From NCBI GenBank assembly GCA_040506705.1, contig JBEVWG010000016.1:62001-126000 (forward strand): a stretch of 64,000 nt of DNA, read 5' to 3'. The notes below the pieces were generated by a model. It did no database searches and was not told where the DNA came from. It was given only the letters and a program-made list of their open reading frames with translations. Origin of the DNA: Thiodiazotropha sp040506705. GTDB taxonomy: Bacteria; Pseudomonadota; Gammaproteobacteria; Chromatiales; Chromatiaceae. This document shows positions 1 through 7,733 of this stretch, in pieces. The number at the start of each line of letters is the position of its first letter. The stretch's first letter is position 1. Made by a program: the position numbers and the translations under genes.

Positions 1-357
1 ATGCTCACGGGTCTGTGGCATTGGGCCATCTGCTGCTGATACCACCAGGATCGCACCGTCCATCTGTGCCGCACCTGTGATCATGTTCTTTACATAGTCA
101 GCATGTCCTGGGCAGTCCACATGGGCATAGTGACGTGTATCTGACTCATACTCCACGTGCGAGGTCGCTATGGTAATACCACGCTCTCTCTCTTCCGGTG
201 CATTATCAATTTGGTCAAAGGCACGCTGCTCGCCACCATACTTGGCCGCCTGGACTGTTGTGATGGCCGCCGTCAGCGTGGTCTTGCCGTGGTCTACGTG
301 ACCAATCGTGCCCACATTGACATGCGGCTTTGTGCGTTCGAATTTTTCCTTGGACAT
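1..357 (-). CDS. tuf: Elongation factor Tu, N-terminal part (cut by window edge)
   Basis: EF-Tu carries aminoacyl-tRNA to the ribosome as a GTPase in the cytoplasm. The 119 visible codons begin MSKEKFERTKPHVNVGTIGH and contain the P-loop GHVDHGKT, the switch region with RGITI, and DCPGH. The gene runs off the left edge, so only the start of the G domain is present. A GGAGAG Shine-Dalgarno lies about 6 bases upstream of the ATG. It is the last gene of a tRNA-Tyr/Gly/Thr-tuf unit, an arrangement known from many gammaproteobacteria, and is probably cotranscribed from the promoter near 1052-1080. Confidence 0.97.
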   Translation of the reverse strand, partial: MSKEKFERTKPHVNVGTIGHVDHGKTTLTAAITTVQAAKYGGEQRAFDQIDNAPEERERGITIATSHVEYESDTRHYAHVDCPGHADYVKNMITGAAQMDGAILVVSAADGPMPQTREH

Positions 358-428
358 GAGTTTCTCTCCAGGTTCTCTATTTATTGTATAAAGACAAATT
401 CGCGCGCTTCCGCACGCCGTTCAATATT

Positions 429-504
429 TGGAGCCCAGAAGCAGATTTGAACTGCCGACCTCACCCTTACCAAGGGTGTGCTCTACCAACTGAGCTATCT
501 GGGC
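429..504 (-). tRNA. tRNA-Thr (GGT)
   Basis: A 76-base cloverleaf on the minus strand with acceptor stem GCCCAGA/TCTGGGC, a D-arm with AGCTCAGTTGGTAGAGC, anticodon loop TTGGTAA (anticodon GGT), T-arm GTTCAAATC and an encoded CCA. It lies 71 bases upstream of tuf in the same transcript. Confidence 0.96.
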
Positions 505-636
505 AAATTTTCATCACCTAAAGTCTATATAGGTCACAACACAGCAACTCGACCGTCGGCACAGAACAAACGGCGATACCGCCACGCAGTACGCCGTCGA
601 TTGGCCAATCAAACTAAATTGACCTAAGATAATCAA

Positions 637-710
637 TGGAGCGGGTGATGGGAATCGAACCCACGTATTCAGCTTGGAAGGCTGAAGTTCTACCATTGAA
701 CTACACCCGC
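637..710 (-). tRNA. tRNA-Gly (TCC)
   Basis: A 74-base cloverleaf on the minus strand with acceptor GCGGGTG/CACCCGC, anticodon loop CTTCCAA (anticodon TCC), T-loop GTTCGATTC and an encoded CCA. It is the middle gene of the Tyr-Gly-Thr-tuf unit. Confidence 0.96.
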
Positions 711-951
711 GCAGCCAAGCGACGCGTCGCTCACCATAACCGCTACAAACCAACACAGCAGAGGATAGAAGGTTGCTCCCAGCCTCCGACCCTTTGCCCT
801 GAGGGCATTGCGCCAAGCACTTTATAATCCAAAAGTCGCTTTAAGCGCCACTACTAACGAACCAACTCAGGTTCGCATCCTCCCTCTGCTCTACAGCACG
901 GAAGGATATATCGAGATGCAGGATAATAAAAACCTCATTCTCAATGTTACC

Positions 952-1036
952 TGGTGGAGGGGGGAGGATTCGAACCTCCGAAGGCTGAGCCGTCAGATTT
1001 ACAGTCTGATCCCTTTGGCCACTCGGGAACCCCTCC
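952..1036 (-). tRNA. tRNA-Tyr (GTA)
   Basis: An 85-base class II tRNA on the minus strand with acceptor GGAGGGG/CCCCTCC, anticodon loop CTGTAAA (anticodon GTA), a long variable arm as expected for Tyr, T-loop GTTCGAATC and an encoded CCA. It is the first gene of the tRNA-tuf transcript. Confidence 0.96.
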
Positions 1037-1051
1037 TAGCGAGAGCCGGGC

Positions 1052-1080
1052 ATTCTGACGCCAAGCCTTGCCAAAGTCAA
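1052..1080 (-). promoter_or_regulatory. Sigma-70 promoter of the tRNA-tuf operon
   Basis: On the minus strand TTGACT (1075-1080), a 17-base spacer and CAGAAT (1052-1057) precede a G+C-rich discriminator (GCCCGGCTCTCGC) and then tRNA-Tyr. The spacing is ideal, and a GC-rich discriminator is the known hallmark of stringently controlled stable-RNA promoters. Growth-rate control is inferred. Confidence 0.72.
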
Positions 1081-1168
1081 TAAACATTTCAAACATTTTT
1101 TTGTCTACTTCATAGACCTGTTCAGAATTAAGGCTTGCAGCCAGTGTCATTTACATTTCTACTAGAGC

Positions 1169-1438
1169 CTAGTGTACCTCGTCATAGACTCTGTACCATT
1201 CAGCGAGTCTGGAAGGGGTTAGCCGCTAGGCATGCCTCGCAGGGAATGGCCCCTCCCTTGCCAAGAGGCATAACGCCGCGGATAACCCCTTCCAGGCTCG
1301 CCCGGAGGGAGCCGCCCCAATACGCCAGCTCTGCGTTGTGGCTCTTGTAAAGGGCCTGCCATTCCCTGCGAGCCGCGCCTTGATCTGACGTATTGGGGCG
1401 GCTCTGAATGGTACAGAGTCTATGACGAGGTACACTAG
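1169..1438. repeat. Two diverged inverted copies of a structured repeat (MITE-like)
   Basis: The ends are perfect 35-base inverted repeats (1169-1203 and 1404-1438). Copy A (about 1169-1301, plus) and copy B (about 1309-1438, minus) share this head and a core of about 42 bases containing CTCGCAGGGAATGGC and CAAGAG (1234-1276 and 1333-1374). In each copy the core is enclosed by its own stem: 1203-1226 with 1278-1301 in A (two mismatches), 1309-1324 with 1389-1404 in B (perfect). The two stems are unrelated in sequence, yet each is self-complementary. There is no transposase. Reading frames here are incidental. The remainder of 1037-1476 holds only the tRNA promoter. Confidence 0.85.
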
Positions 1439-1476
1439 AACAGTAAACCCGACGAATTACAGCGCATTGAAGGCGC

Positions 1477-3213
1477 ATGAAATCAGCGAACCAAATGAAT
1501 AGAGCCACCATCTTAATCTGCCTGCTTCTTTCTGCCTGTGCCGGCAACCCAAACCTCAATGCGCCCAGCTCATCTGCCCCGGTAGAAACTGAGAAGAGTT
1601 CAAAGCTGACAGAACAGACTTCAGATTCGCTGACAAACGACCTCGTCTACCACACTCTGGCCAGTGAAATTGCAGCCCAACGGGGTAAGCAGCCTATGGC
1701 TTTCGAGCATGCGCTGCAGGTTGCCAGGGAGTCGAGAGATGCCATGTCTGCAGAACGCGCTACCAGCCTTGCGCTGCAAGCCAATCTTCCAGATGAGGCA
1801 CTGACCGCAGCCAAGCTGTGGATGGAAATAGATCCGGATGAGCTTAAGGCCTACCAAATTGCTGCCATCATCAATATTCGCGATGAGCAAATGAACGAGG
1901 CCATTACTCAGCTTCAAAAGGTAATAAAAATTGCCAACAAGAATGGCCAATCAGGCTACGTACAGGCGGCAGCCATCGCCGAAAAATCCGGGAATCCCAA
2001 TAAATCCCTGGCGATAATGCAGCAACTGATTCCTCAGGATACAGATTCCAGCCAGGCGCTTTACGCCCTCGCCCTGGTTGCCAATCACGCCAAACAACGT
2101 GAATTAGCTCTTGGATATATTGAGAAATCCCTCCTGATCGACCCTAAATCCACACAAAGCCTGGTGCTTAAAGCCCATACATTGATTGCGTTAAAACAGG
2201 ATCAAAAGGGGGTCGAATTTCTTAAACAAGCCGTCCAGGATCAGCCTGACAACATCAAACTTGGACATGCATACGCAAGAGTACTTCTGGAGGTTAATCA
2301 ACCTGAAGCCTCACTGCAGCAGTTTCTGAAGCTCCATCAACTGGCACCGGATAACAGCGATTTCACTTTCTCACTCGGCATGATCTACATGCAGCTCGAC
2401 CAATATGACGAGGCATCAAACTATCTATCAAAACTGACCAAAAACAGATCTAAACGTAATGAGGCCAATTTTTACCTGGGGGCTATCGCTGAAGAGCAAG
2501 AAGCAGTTGAAAGCGCCCTCGATCGCTATAGCCGCGTTGAAGGAAAGCATTTAGCCGATGCCCAGGTACGCATCGCTAAAATACTCTCCGATCAAGGCAA
2601 TCTCAAACAGGCCAGAGAGACACTGCAGCGCCTGCGGGTAAACCAGTCACGTGATCAGCTAAAATTCTACATGATAGAGGCAGAGTTACTGCGAGAGGCA
2701 CGTGACTACGCCTTAGCACATGAGGTTTACACTAAGGCTCTTGGCCGATTTGCAGACAACATAGAGCTGCTTTATGCCCGCGGACTCAATGCTGCCGACC
2801 TGAAACGGGTCGACCTGCTGGAGCAGGATCTCCGCAAGATCCTTGCAACTCAACCCAAACATGCTGACGCCTTGAATGCACTGGGTTACACCCTGGCGGA
2901 TCAAACTGACCGACTCGATGAGGCAAAAGAGTATATTCAGATGGCACTTTCACTAAAACCGGACAATCCTGCGATTTTGGATAGTATCGGCTGGGTTGAG
3001 TACCGTCTCGGCAATTATGAAGCCGCTCTGGCTCATCTTGAAAAGGCGGCTGAAATCAGCCCTGATGCTGAAATCGCATCCCATCTGGGAGAAGTGCTAT
3101 GGGTCATGGGGCAACAGCAACGTGCTCTTGAAATCTGGGATGCGGCAAATGAGAGAGAGCCTGATAATCGTTTTATCAGACCCGCCATGATGCGCCTGGG
3201 TGTTGAAAACTAG
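1477..3213 (+). CDS. TPR-repeat lipoprotein
   Basis: A 578-residue exported lipoprotein with a signal peptide ending in the lipobox LLSAC (near residue 22), followed by tandem tetratricopeptide repeats through most of the chain (for example near 220-290, 300-345 and 455-560, with the usual ALGY, A and Y/P pattern). TPR arrays are protein-binding scaffolds; the partner is unknown. It stands immediately before ispE, the position of PA4667-type TPR proteins in pseudomonads, where lolB would normally intervene. The ATG at 1477 is favoured by AAGG just upstream; an in-frame ATG at 1495 is an alternative. Confidence 0.85.
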   Translation: MKSANQMNRATILICLLLSACAGNPNLNAPSSSAPVETEKSSKLTEQTSDSLTNDLVYHTLASEIAAQRGKQPMAFEHALQVARESRDAMSAERATSLALQANLPDEALTAAKLWMEIDPDELKAYQIAAIINIRDEQMNEAITQLQKVIKIANKNGQSGYVQAAAIAEKSGNPNKSLAIMQQLIPQDTDSSQALYALALVANHAKQRELALGYIEKSLLIDPKSTQSLVLKAHTLIALKQDQKGVEFLKQAVQDQPDNIKLGHAYARVLLEVNQPEASLQQFLKLHQLAPDNSDFTFSLGMIYMQLDQYDEASNYLSKLTKNRSKRNEANFYLGAIAEEQEAVESALDRYSRVEGKHLADAQVRIAKILSDQGNLKQARETLQRLRVNQSRDQLKFYMIEAELLREARDYALAHEVYTKALGRFADNIELLYARGLNAADLKRVDLLEQDLRKILATQPKHADALNALGYTLADQTDRLDEAKEYIQMALSLKPDNPAILDSIGWVEYRLGNYEAALAHLEKAAEISPDAEIASHLGEVLWVMGQQQRALEIWDAANEREPDNRFIRPAMMRLGVEN

Positions 3214-3227
3214 ATTCAGACAACTCT

Positions 3228-4100
3228 GTGTCAACTCATCCGAAGCACTCCCCGGATTTTTTAAGCTGTCCGGCCCCCGCAAAACTCAATCTGATGCTGC
3301 GCATTACAGGCAGAAGGGCTGATGGTTACCACAACCTGCAAACAGTATTTCAATTCCTAGACCACTCTGACCAGCTCGATTTTCATCTGCGCAGTGACGC
3401 AGAGATTCACCTATCCGATAACCTGCCTGGTGTCACAAAGGAGCAAAACCTCTCTTTTCGGGCTGCTAAAATCTTACAAAACCTGAGTAAAACACCATTT
3501 GGAGCAGACATTTACCTGCGGAAGTCCCTGCCTATAGGGGGAGGACTCGGTGGCGGCAGTTCAGATGCAGCAACCACGCTGGTCGCTCTGAATCGACTTT
3601 GGGATATAAATTTAAGCAATCAACAGCTAATGGATATCGGACTCTCCCTGGGTGCTGATGTGCCCATCTTCATCCATGGGCATGCAGCCTGGGCAGAAGG
3701 AATTGGTGAGAAAATCACAGACATAGAGCTCCCGGAGAGCTGGTTTTTGGTGATACATCCCCCTTGTCACATCTCCACAGCGGAGATATTCGGACAACCT
3801 GATTTGACACGCCACTCACCCCGCATCAAAATACGCGCCTTTCTAGATGGCAACAAACAGAATGACTGCCTGCCCGTAGTCATCAGACGCTACCCTCAAG
3901 TAGCAAAGGCAATGGATTGGCTTAATCGGCATGCCGATGCACGACTGACGGGTACAGGGGCATGCTTATTTGCAGAATTCGCTGAACGGCGAGAGGCAGA
4001 TGAGATGCTGGATCGGCTTCCTACCGATCTCACGGGTTTTGTTGCTCAGGGGCTTAACAGCTCCCCATTGCTGGACATGTTCCAGAAAGAAAAGAGTTAA
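3228..4100 (+). CDS. ispE: 4-diphosphocytidyl-2-C-methyl-D-erythritol kinase
   Basis: Phosphorylates the 2-hydroxyl of CDP-methylerythritol in the cytoplasmic MEP isoprenoid pathway. The 290-residue length is typical. The N-terminal PAPAKLNLMLRITGRRADGY block and the GHMP-kinase glycine loop PIGGGLGGGSSDAA (near residue 100) are intact, and a C-terminal GTGAC segment is present. The start is GTG, 14 bases after the TPR gene stop, with only a weak ribosome-binding site, so translational coupling is likely. There is no lolB between the two genes. tRNA-Gln follows directly. Confidence 0.96.
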   Translation: MSTHPKHSPDFLSCPAPAKLNLMLRITGRRADGYHNLQTVFQFLDHSDQLDFHLRSDAEIHLSDNLPGVTKEQNLSFRAAKILQNLSKTPFGADIYLRKSLPIGGGLGGGSSDAATTLVALNRLWDINLSNQQLMDIGLSLGADVPIFIHGHAAWAEGIGEKITDIELPESWFLVIHPPCHISTAEIFGQPDLTRHSPRIKIRAFLDGNKQNDCLPVVIRRYPQVAKAMDWLNRHADARLTGTGACLFAEFAERREADEMLDRLPTDLTGFVAQGLNSSPLLDMFQKEKS

Positions 4101-4101
4101 T

Positions 4102-4176
4102 TGGGGCGTCGCCAAGCGGTAAGGCACTGGGTTTTGATCCCAGCATGCGTAGGTTCGAATCCTGCCGCCCCAGCCA
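4102..4176 (+). tRNA. tRNA-Gln (TTG)
   Basis: A 75-base cloverleaf with acceptor TGGGGCG/CGCCCCA, anticodon loop TTTTGAT (anticodon TTG), T-loop GTTCGAATC and an encoded CCA. It begins one base after the ispE stop and is followed by prs, the classic ispE-tRNA-Gln-prs order. Confidence 0.96.
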
Positions 4177-4215
4177 TTTCTCTGCAAACCATTTTCACGA
4201 CAGAGGATTAGTACC

Positions 4216-5169
4216 GTGCCATCCAACGCCATGACGGTCTTCTCGGGCAATGCCAACTCAGCACTCACTGCCGAAATCGTGAGTCATCTCAATCTCCCAC
4301 TGGGTAAGATGCAAGTGGGACGATTCAGCGATGGCGAAGTCATGGCTGAGATCCATGAGAATGTTCGAGGCCGCGATATTTTCATCGTTCAACCGACATC
4401 CGCGCCCACTAATGAAAACCTGATGGAACTACTGGTGATGATCGACGCTATGCGCTGGTCATCTCCCGACCGCATCACCGCGGTCATTCCATATTTTGGT
4501 TATGCCCGTCAGGACAGACGTCCACGCTCTGCCAGGGTGCCGATTACTGCCAGACTGGCAGCCAAGATGATCGCTACCGCTGGCGCTGATCGCGTATTGA
4601 CTGTCGACCTCCATGCAGACCAGATTCAGGGATTTTTCGACATCCCAGTCGACAATGTCTACGCTTCCCCAATCCTGCTGGGAGATGTATGGCGCCAAAA
4701 GCACCCGGATATTGTTGTTGTCTCACCCGATGTTGGTGGTGTAGTGCGAGCCCGGGCACTGGCAAAACGTCTGGATGATGCAGATCTTGCAATAATCGAC
4801 AAACGTCGTCCTCAGCCCAATGAAGCCAAAGTAATGAACATCATCGGTAAGGTCGAGGGCCGCAGCTGCATCCTCATCGATGACCTGGTGGACACAGCCG
4901 GCACCCTTTGTCAGGCAGCCAACGCCTTGAAGGATCATGGTGCGGCGAAAGTGGTTGCCTACTGTACCCATCCTGTACTATCTGGCCCTGCAGTTACAAA
5001 TTTGAGCAACTCTCAGCTAGATGAGTTGGTGGTCACCAATACAATCCCTCTATCGGAAGAGGCAAAGCAGTGTAGTGTTATACGTCAGGTATCGATTGCT
5101 GAACTGCTCGCTGAAACCATGCGCCGTGTTTCAAATGAAGAGTCGGTCAGCTCTCTATTCATCGACTGA
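4216..5169 (+). CDS. prs: Ribose-phosphate pyrophosphokinase
   Basis: Makes PRPP from ribose 5-phosphate and ATP for nucleotide, histidine and NAD synthesis. The 317-residue protein has the ATP-binding GYARQDRR segment, the signature DLHADQIQGFFDIPVDN, and the PRPP loop near DDLVDTAGT. The GTG at 4216 is chosen because AGAGGA lies 8 bases upstream; the ATG at 4231 is too far from it. It follows tRNA-Gln, and a hairpin terminator is seen at 5332-5355. Confidence 0.97.
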   Translation: MPSNAMTVFSGNANSALTAEIVSHLNLPLGKMQVGRFSDGEVMAEIHENVRGRDIFIVQPTSAPTNENLMELLVMIDAMRWSSPDRITAVIPYFGYARQDRRPRSARVPITARLAAKMIATAGADRVLTVDLHADQIQGFFDIPVDNVYASPILLGDVWRQKHPDIVVVSPDVGGVVRARALAKRLDDADLAIIDKRRPQPNEAKVMNIIGKVEGRSCILIDDLVDTAGTLCQAANALKDHGAAKVVAYCTHPVLSGPAVTNLSNSQLDELVVTNTIPLSEEAKQCSVIRQVSIAELLAETMRRVSNEESVSSLFID

Positions 5170-5483
5170 ACAGTACCCGACGCTCAGACCTGCACCAATC
5201 AAATCCCCCTATCCTTTAGTCAGTTGCCAGACCGGGCAATTGAGGAGCTATCTTATGATCCAGTTCCATGACGAAGATATTGATGTGGAGATCAATCGGG
5301 CAAAACCAACTTATAACGGAAGACTGAAAACCGCCACTGTCGCCAAACAGTGGCGATTTTCTATTTTGGGGCTGGAAATTATGGCCAATCCTGATAGAAT
5401 CGCGCGTCCGCTGTCAATGCAGCGGTGGTGCTGCTTGGTCGCGAAGCGGCATCCCTATTGACCTAACAGATACGGAGAATACC
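5170..5483 (+). other. prs-rplY intergenic region with probable rplY promoter and leader
   Basis: No convincing gene lies in these 314 bases. After the prs terminator there is a candidate promoter, CTGGAA (5372-5377), a 17-base spacer and TAGAAT (5395-5400), with a GCGCG discriminator. The leader then carries a small hairpin CCGCTG/CAGCGG (5408-5425). CGGAG at about 5474 is the rplY ribosome-binding site. The -35 match is weak, and leader-mediated control of L25 is only a guess. Confidence 0.4.
5332..5362 (+). terminator. Intrinsic terminator after prs
   Basis: A perfect 9-base stem CGCCACTGT/ACAGTGGCG (5332-5340, 5347-5355) with loop CGCCAA is followed by ATTTTCTATTTT. It would end the prs transcript ahead of rplY. 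Confidence 0.65.
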
Positions 5484-6110
5484 ATGTCTGCCAGTTTTGA
5501 AATCAACGCCCAGTTACGGAGCGATAATGGGAAAGGTGCGAGCCGCCGCCTGCGTCGCGCCGGCCTGATCCCAGGCATCGTCTATGGTGCACACAAGGAT
5601 CCAACCCCGATCTCCCTGCAGCACAATGAAATTGTCCATTCGCTCGAGAATGAGGGTTTCTACTCGAACCTGCTCTCTCTGAAAATTGATGGCAAGGAAG
5701 AGACTGTTGTATTGAAAGATCTGCAGCGCCATCCAGCAAAGCCTTTCCTGCTACATGTAGACTTTCAGCGAGTACAGGCTGATGAGAAGATTCGCCTGCA
5801 TGTACCGATACACTTCATCAATGAGGCGACCTGCCCCGGCGTCAAGTCCGGCGGACAAGCCAGCCATGTGATGACTGACATGGAGATCAGCTGTCTGCCT
5901 AAGGATCTGCCCGAATTCATCGAGATTGATCTGGGCAACCTGGAACTTGGGGCTGTTCTGCATGCTTCTGAAGTTAAACTCCCTGATGGTGTTGAATTGA
6001 TCACCCATGAAGGTAATGAAGATCCTATCATCGTGACTATTCACACCACCCATAAGGGTGAAGATGAGGAATCTGCTGATTCTGAAGAGGGTGAGGAAGG
6101 TACAGAATAG
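5484..6110 (+). CDS. rplY: 50S ribosomal protein L25/general stress protein Ctc
   Basis: A 208-residue long-form L25 (TL5/Ctc) that binds 5S rRNA. The N-terminal RNA-binding domain (residues 1-95) includes GKGASRRLRRAGLIPGIVYG; a C-terminal Ctc beta domain follows, ending in an acidic tail rich in Glu and Asp (EDEESADSEEGEEGTE). E. coli has the short form, so this is the two-domain version common in other proteobacteria. The prs-rplY-pth order is standard. Confidence 0.96.
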   Translation: MSASFEINAQLRSDNGKGASRRLRRAGLIPGIVYGAHKDPTPISLQHNEIVHSLENEGFYSNLLSLKIDGKEETVVLKDLQRHPAKPFLLHVDFQRVQADEKIRLHVPIHFINEATCPGVKSGGQASHVMTDMEISCLPKDLPEFIEIDLGNLELGAVLHASEVKLPDGVELITHEGNEDPIIVTIHTTHKGEDEESADSEEGEEGTE

Positions 6111-6121
6111 ACCTGTATCCC

Positions 6122-6142
6122 AAGGGGGGGTCACCCCCCCTT
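6122..6142 (+). terminator. G7/C7 hairpin between rplY and pth
   Basis: AAGGGGGGG (6122-6130) pairs perfectly with CCCCCCCTT (6134-6142) around a TCA loop in the 54-base gap. There is no uridine tract, so it may be an attenuator or a processing or stability element rather than a full terminator. Confidence 0.35.
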
Positions 6143-6164
6143 ATCTCCCCAAAGTACACCTCCC

Positions 6165-6749
6165 ATGCCATCCCAACCCATTAGGCTCATTGTCGGTCTC
6201 GGCAATCCTGGCCCAGACTACGACCTGACACGCCACAACGCTGGCTTTTGGTTTGTCGACAAACTTGCAGATCAACATCACCAGCCCTTCCGAATGGAAT
6301 CGAGGCACCATGGTCAGGTCTGTAAATTGAATCTGCATGGTGAAGAGGTAAGATTGTTAAAGCCGACCACTTTCATGAACAGAAGCGGACAGGCACTTTC
6401 AAGTCTGGCCAACTACTTTCGGATTGACCCAAATGAGATTCTGGTTGTCCATGATGAACTTGACCTGGCACCAGGAGAGGTTCGCCTTAAAACCGGGGGC
6501 GGTCACGCTGGACACAATGGCCTGAGGGATATCATGAGTGCCCTGGGAAATCGTAATTTTCACCGCTTACGAATCGGCATTGACCACCCAAATGACCGTG
6601 CTGCTGTGGTCAATTATGTACTCGGCCGTCCCTCAAAAGCCGATAGAGAGTCCATCGACCAGGGGATCGACAAGGCAATCGACTGCCTGCCAGTGATCCT
6701 GCAAGGGGAACTCCAAAAAGCGATGAATCAACTACATAGCAGCCGGTAA
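6165..6749 (+). CDS. pth: Peptidyl-tRNA hydrolase
   Basis: Recycles peptidyl-tRNA by cleaving the ester bond between peptide and tRNA. The 194-residue length is typical. The motif LIVGLGNPGPDYDLTRHNAG contains the Asn and catalytic His of the family; KPTTFMNRSGQAL, VVHDELDL and the glycine-rich GGGHAGHNGLRDI segment are all present. It is the last gene of the conserved ispE-to-pth block; ychF, the usual next gene, is replaced here by the LolA/ABC cluster. Confidence 0.96.
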   Translation: MPSQPIRLIVGLGNPGPDYDLTRHNAGFWFVDKLADQHHQPFRMESRHHGQVCKLNLHGEEVRLLKPTTFMNRSGQALSSLANYFRIDPNEILVVHDELDLAPGEVRLKTGGGHAGHNGLRDIMSALGNRNFHRLRIGIDHPNDRAAVVNYVLGRPSKADRESIDQGIDKAIDCLPVILQGELQKAMNQLHSSR

Positions 6750-6788
6750 CATACTCAAGCTCCTGTTTAGAAAGAGAAATCACTCTAT

Positions 6789-6802
6789 CCTGTTTAAACA
6801 GG
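6789..6802. other. 14-base perfect palindrome between pth and the LolA-like gene
   Basis: CCTGTTTAAACAGG; the half-site TCCTGTTTA also occurs at 6761-6769 in direct orientation. It could be an operator for the following operon or a weak terminator with GTTTTT downstream. Confidence 0.35.
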
Positions 6803-6833
6803 AAGCGTTTTTCACTTGGCCATTTTCCTTAGA

Positions 6834-6862
6834 CTGGCTATATATTATGAAATGCTTATAAT
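6834..6862 (+). promoter_or_regulatory. Candidate promoter of the LolA/ABC operon
   Basis: A perfect TATAAT at 6857-6862 lies about 40 bases before the LolA-like start; the hexamer 17 bases upstream (CTGGCT, 6834-6839) matches TTGACA at only three positions. Confidence 0.4.
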
Positions 6863-6901
6863 GGCATTGAATGATTTCCGAGTTTCAGAGTATGTTTTTC
6901 A

Positions 6902-7648
6902 ATGGTTAGAGTCTTCACAACATTTTGGCTGCTTATTCTCACCACTTCAGGGACGTTGGCTGGTGATTCCGCAAAGGAAGCGCTTGAATTGTTACAAAAG
7001 ACAGAAGCGCTTATGCGTTCAGAGGGTACCGTTGCTGAGTACCGCATCGACATCCTGCGCCCGGACTGGCAAAGAACCATGACCTTTCGCAGCCATGATG
7101 ATATGCGTGATAATCGCTTTCGCATGGAGATACTCTCACCCCGGAAAACCAAGGGAACGGTATTTCTTAAGGTGGACAATGTCCTTTCTATGTATCTACC
7201 CAAACTTCGTCGTCAGATCAAAATCTCCCCCGCAATGATGCAAGACCCCTGGATGGGTTCTGATTTCAATAACCAGGATCTGCTGGAAACTGACACGATG
7301 ATCGACGGGCATACACATCAAATCATCGATCAGCAGGGTGAGGGTGACGACGCCATCATTACCATTGAATCTATCCCGGCCCCTGAGACCACAGTTACCT
7401 GGAAAAAACTGATCAGACGCATTCGTGGGGATGGCATTCCTCTGGATATGGCTTACCATTGTAAGAAAAGGGTCAAACGCATGATGGTATTTGACCAGAT
7501 AGAGGAGATGGGAGGAAGGGTGATACCAACACGATGGACCATGCAACCCCAGGATGGAGAAGGAAAAAGCACAATTATCACCCTACAATCGATACAGTTC
7601 GACATACCGCTGGAACCACAGCTCTTTTCACCTATGCAAAAACAATAG
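6902..7648 (+). CDS. LolA-like outer membrane lipoprotein-sorting protein
   Basis: A 248-residue periplasmic protein with a signal peptide (hydrophobic residues 5-20, cleavage near LAG). The segment RMEILSPRKTKGTVFL, then YLPKLRRQIKI and MGSDFNNQDLL, is the pattern of the LolA-fold family COG2834 (W/LP..RR then GSDF). Such proteins have a half-barrel that holds lipid or lipoprotein acyl chains. It lacks close similarity to LolA itself. It heads an operon with two FtsX-type permeases and an ATPase, which suggests that it accepts cargo from that ABC unit. The substrate is not known. Confidence 0.8.
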   Translation: MVRVFTTFWLLILTTSGTLAGDSAKEALELLQKTEALMRSEGTVAEYRIDILRPDWQRTMTFRSHDDMRDNRFRMEILSPRKTKGTVFLKVDNVLSMYLPKLRRQIKISPAMMQDPWMGSDFNNQDLLETDTMIDGHTHQIIDQQGEGDDAIITIESIPAPETTVTWKKLIRRIRGDGIPLDMAYHCKKRVKRMMVFDQIEEMGGRVIPTRWTMQPQDGEGKSTIITLQSIQFDIPLEPQLFSPMQKQ

Positions 7649-7733
7649 GCTGAAGATCACCTGTGGCGGAAAGCTGACCGAGATTATCTCTTAGGGCCTG
7701 TTAACAAAGACCAGGCAGTGGATTGCCTACTCG

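Noticed and set aside
157..450. Open frame on plus over the tuf start
   Set aside because: It is the antisense of tuf and of tRNA-Thr, with no independent start signal.
1169..1438. Insertion sequence with terminal inverted repeats
   Set aside because: The ends are inverted repeats, but there is no transposase and the 35-base arms are explained by two inverted copies of one repeat.
1200..1559. 119-residue open frame on minus across the inverted repeat
   Set aside because: It translates repeat sequence and overlaps the real TPR gene start; the frame is a by-product of the G+C-rich element.
5021..5461. 146-residue plus frame overlapping the prs end and terminator
   Set aside because: It runs through the prs terminator and the rplY promoter region, and has no recognisable domain.
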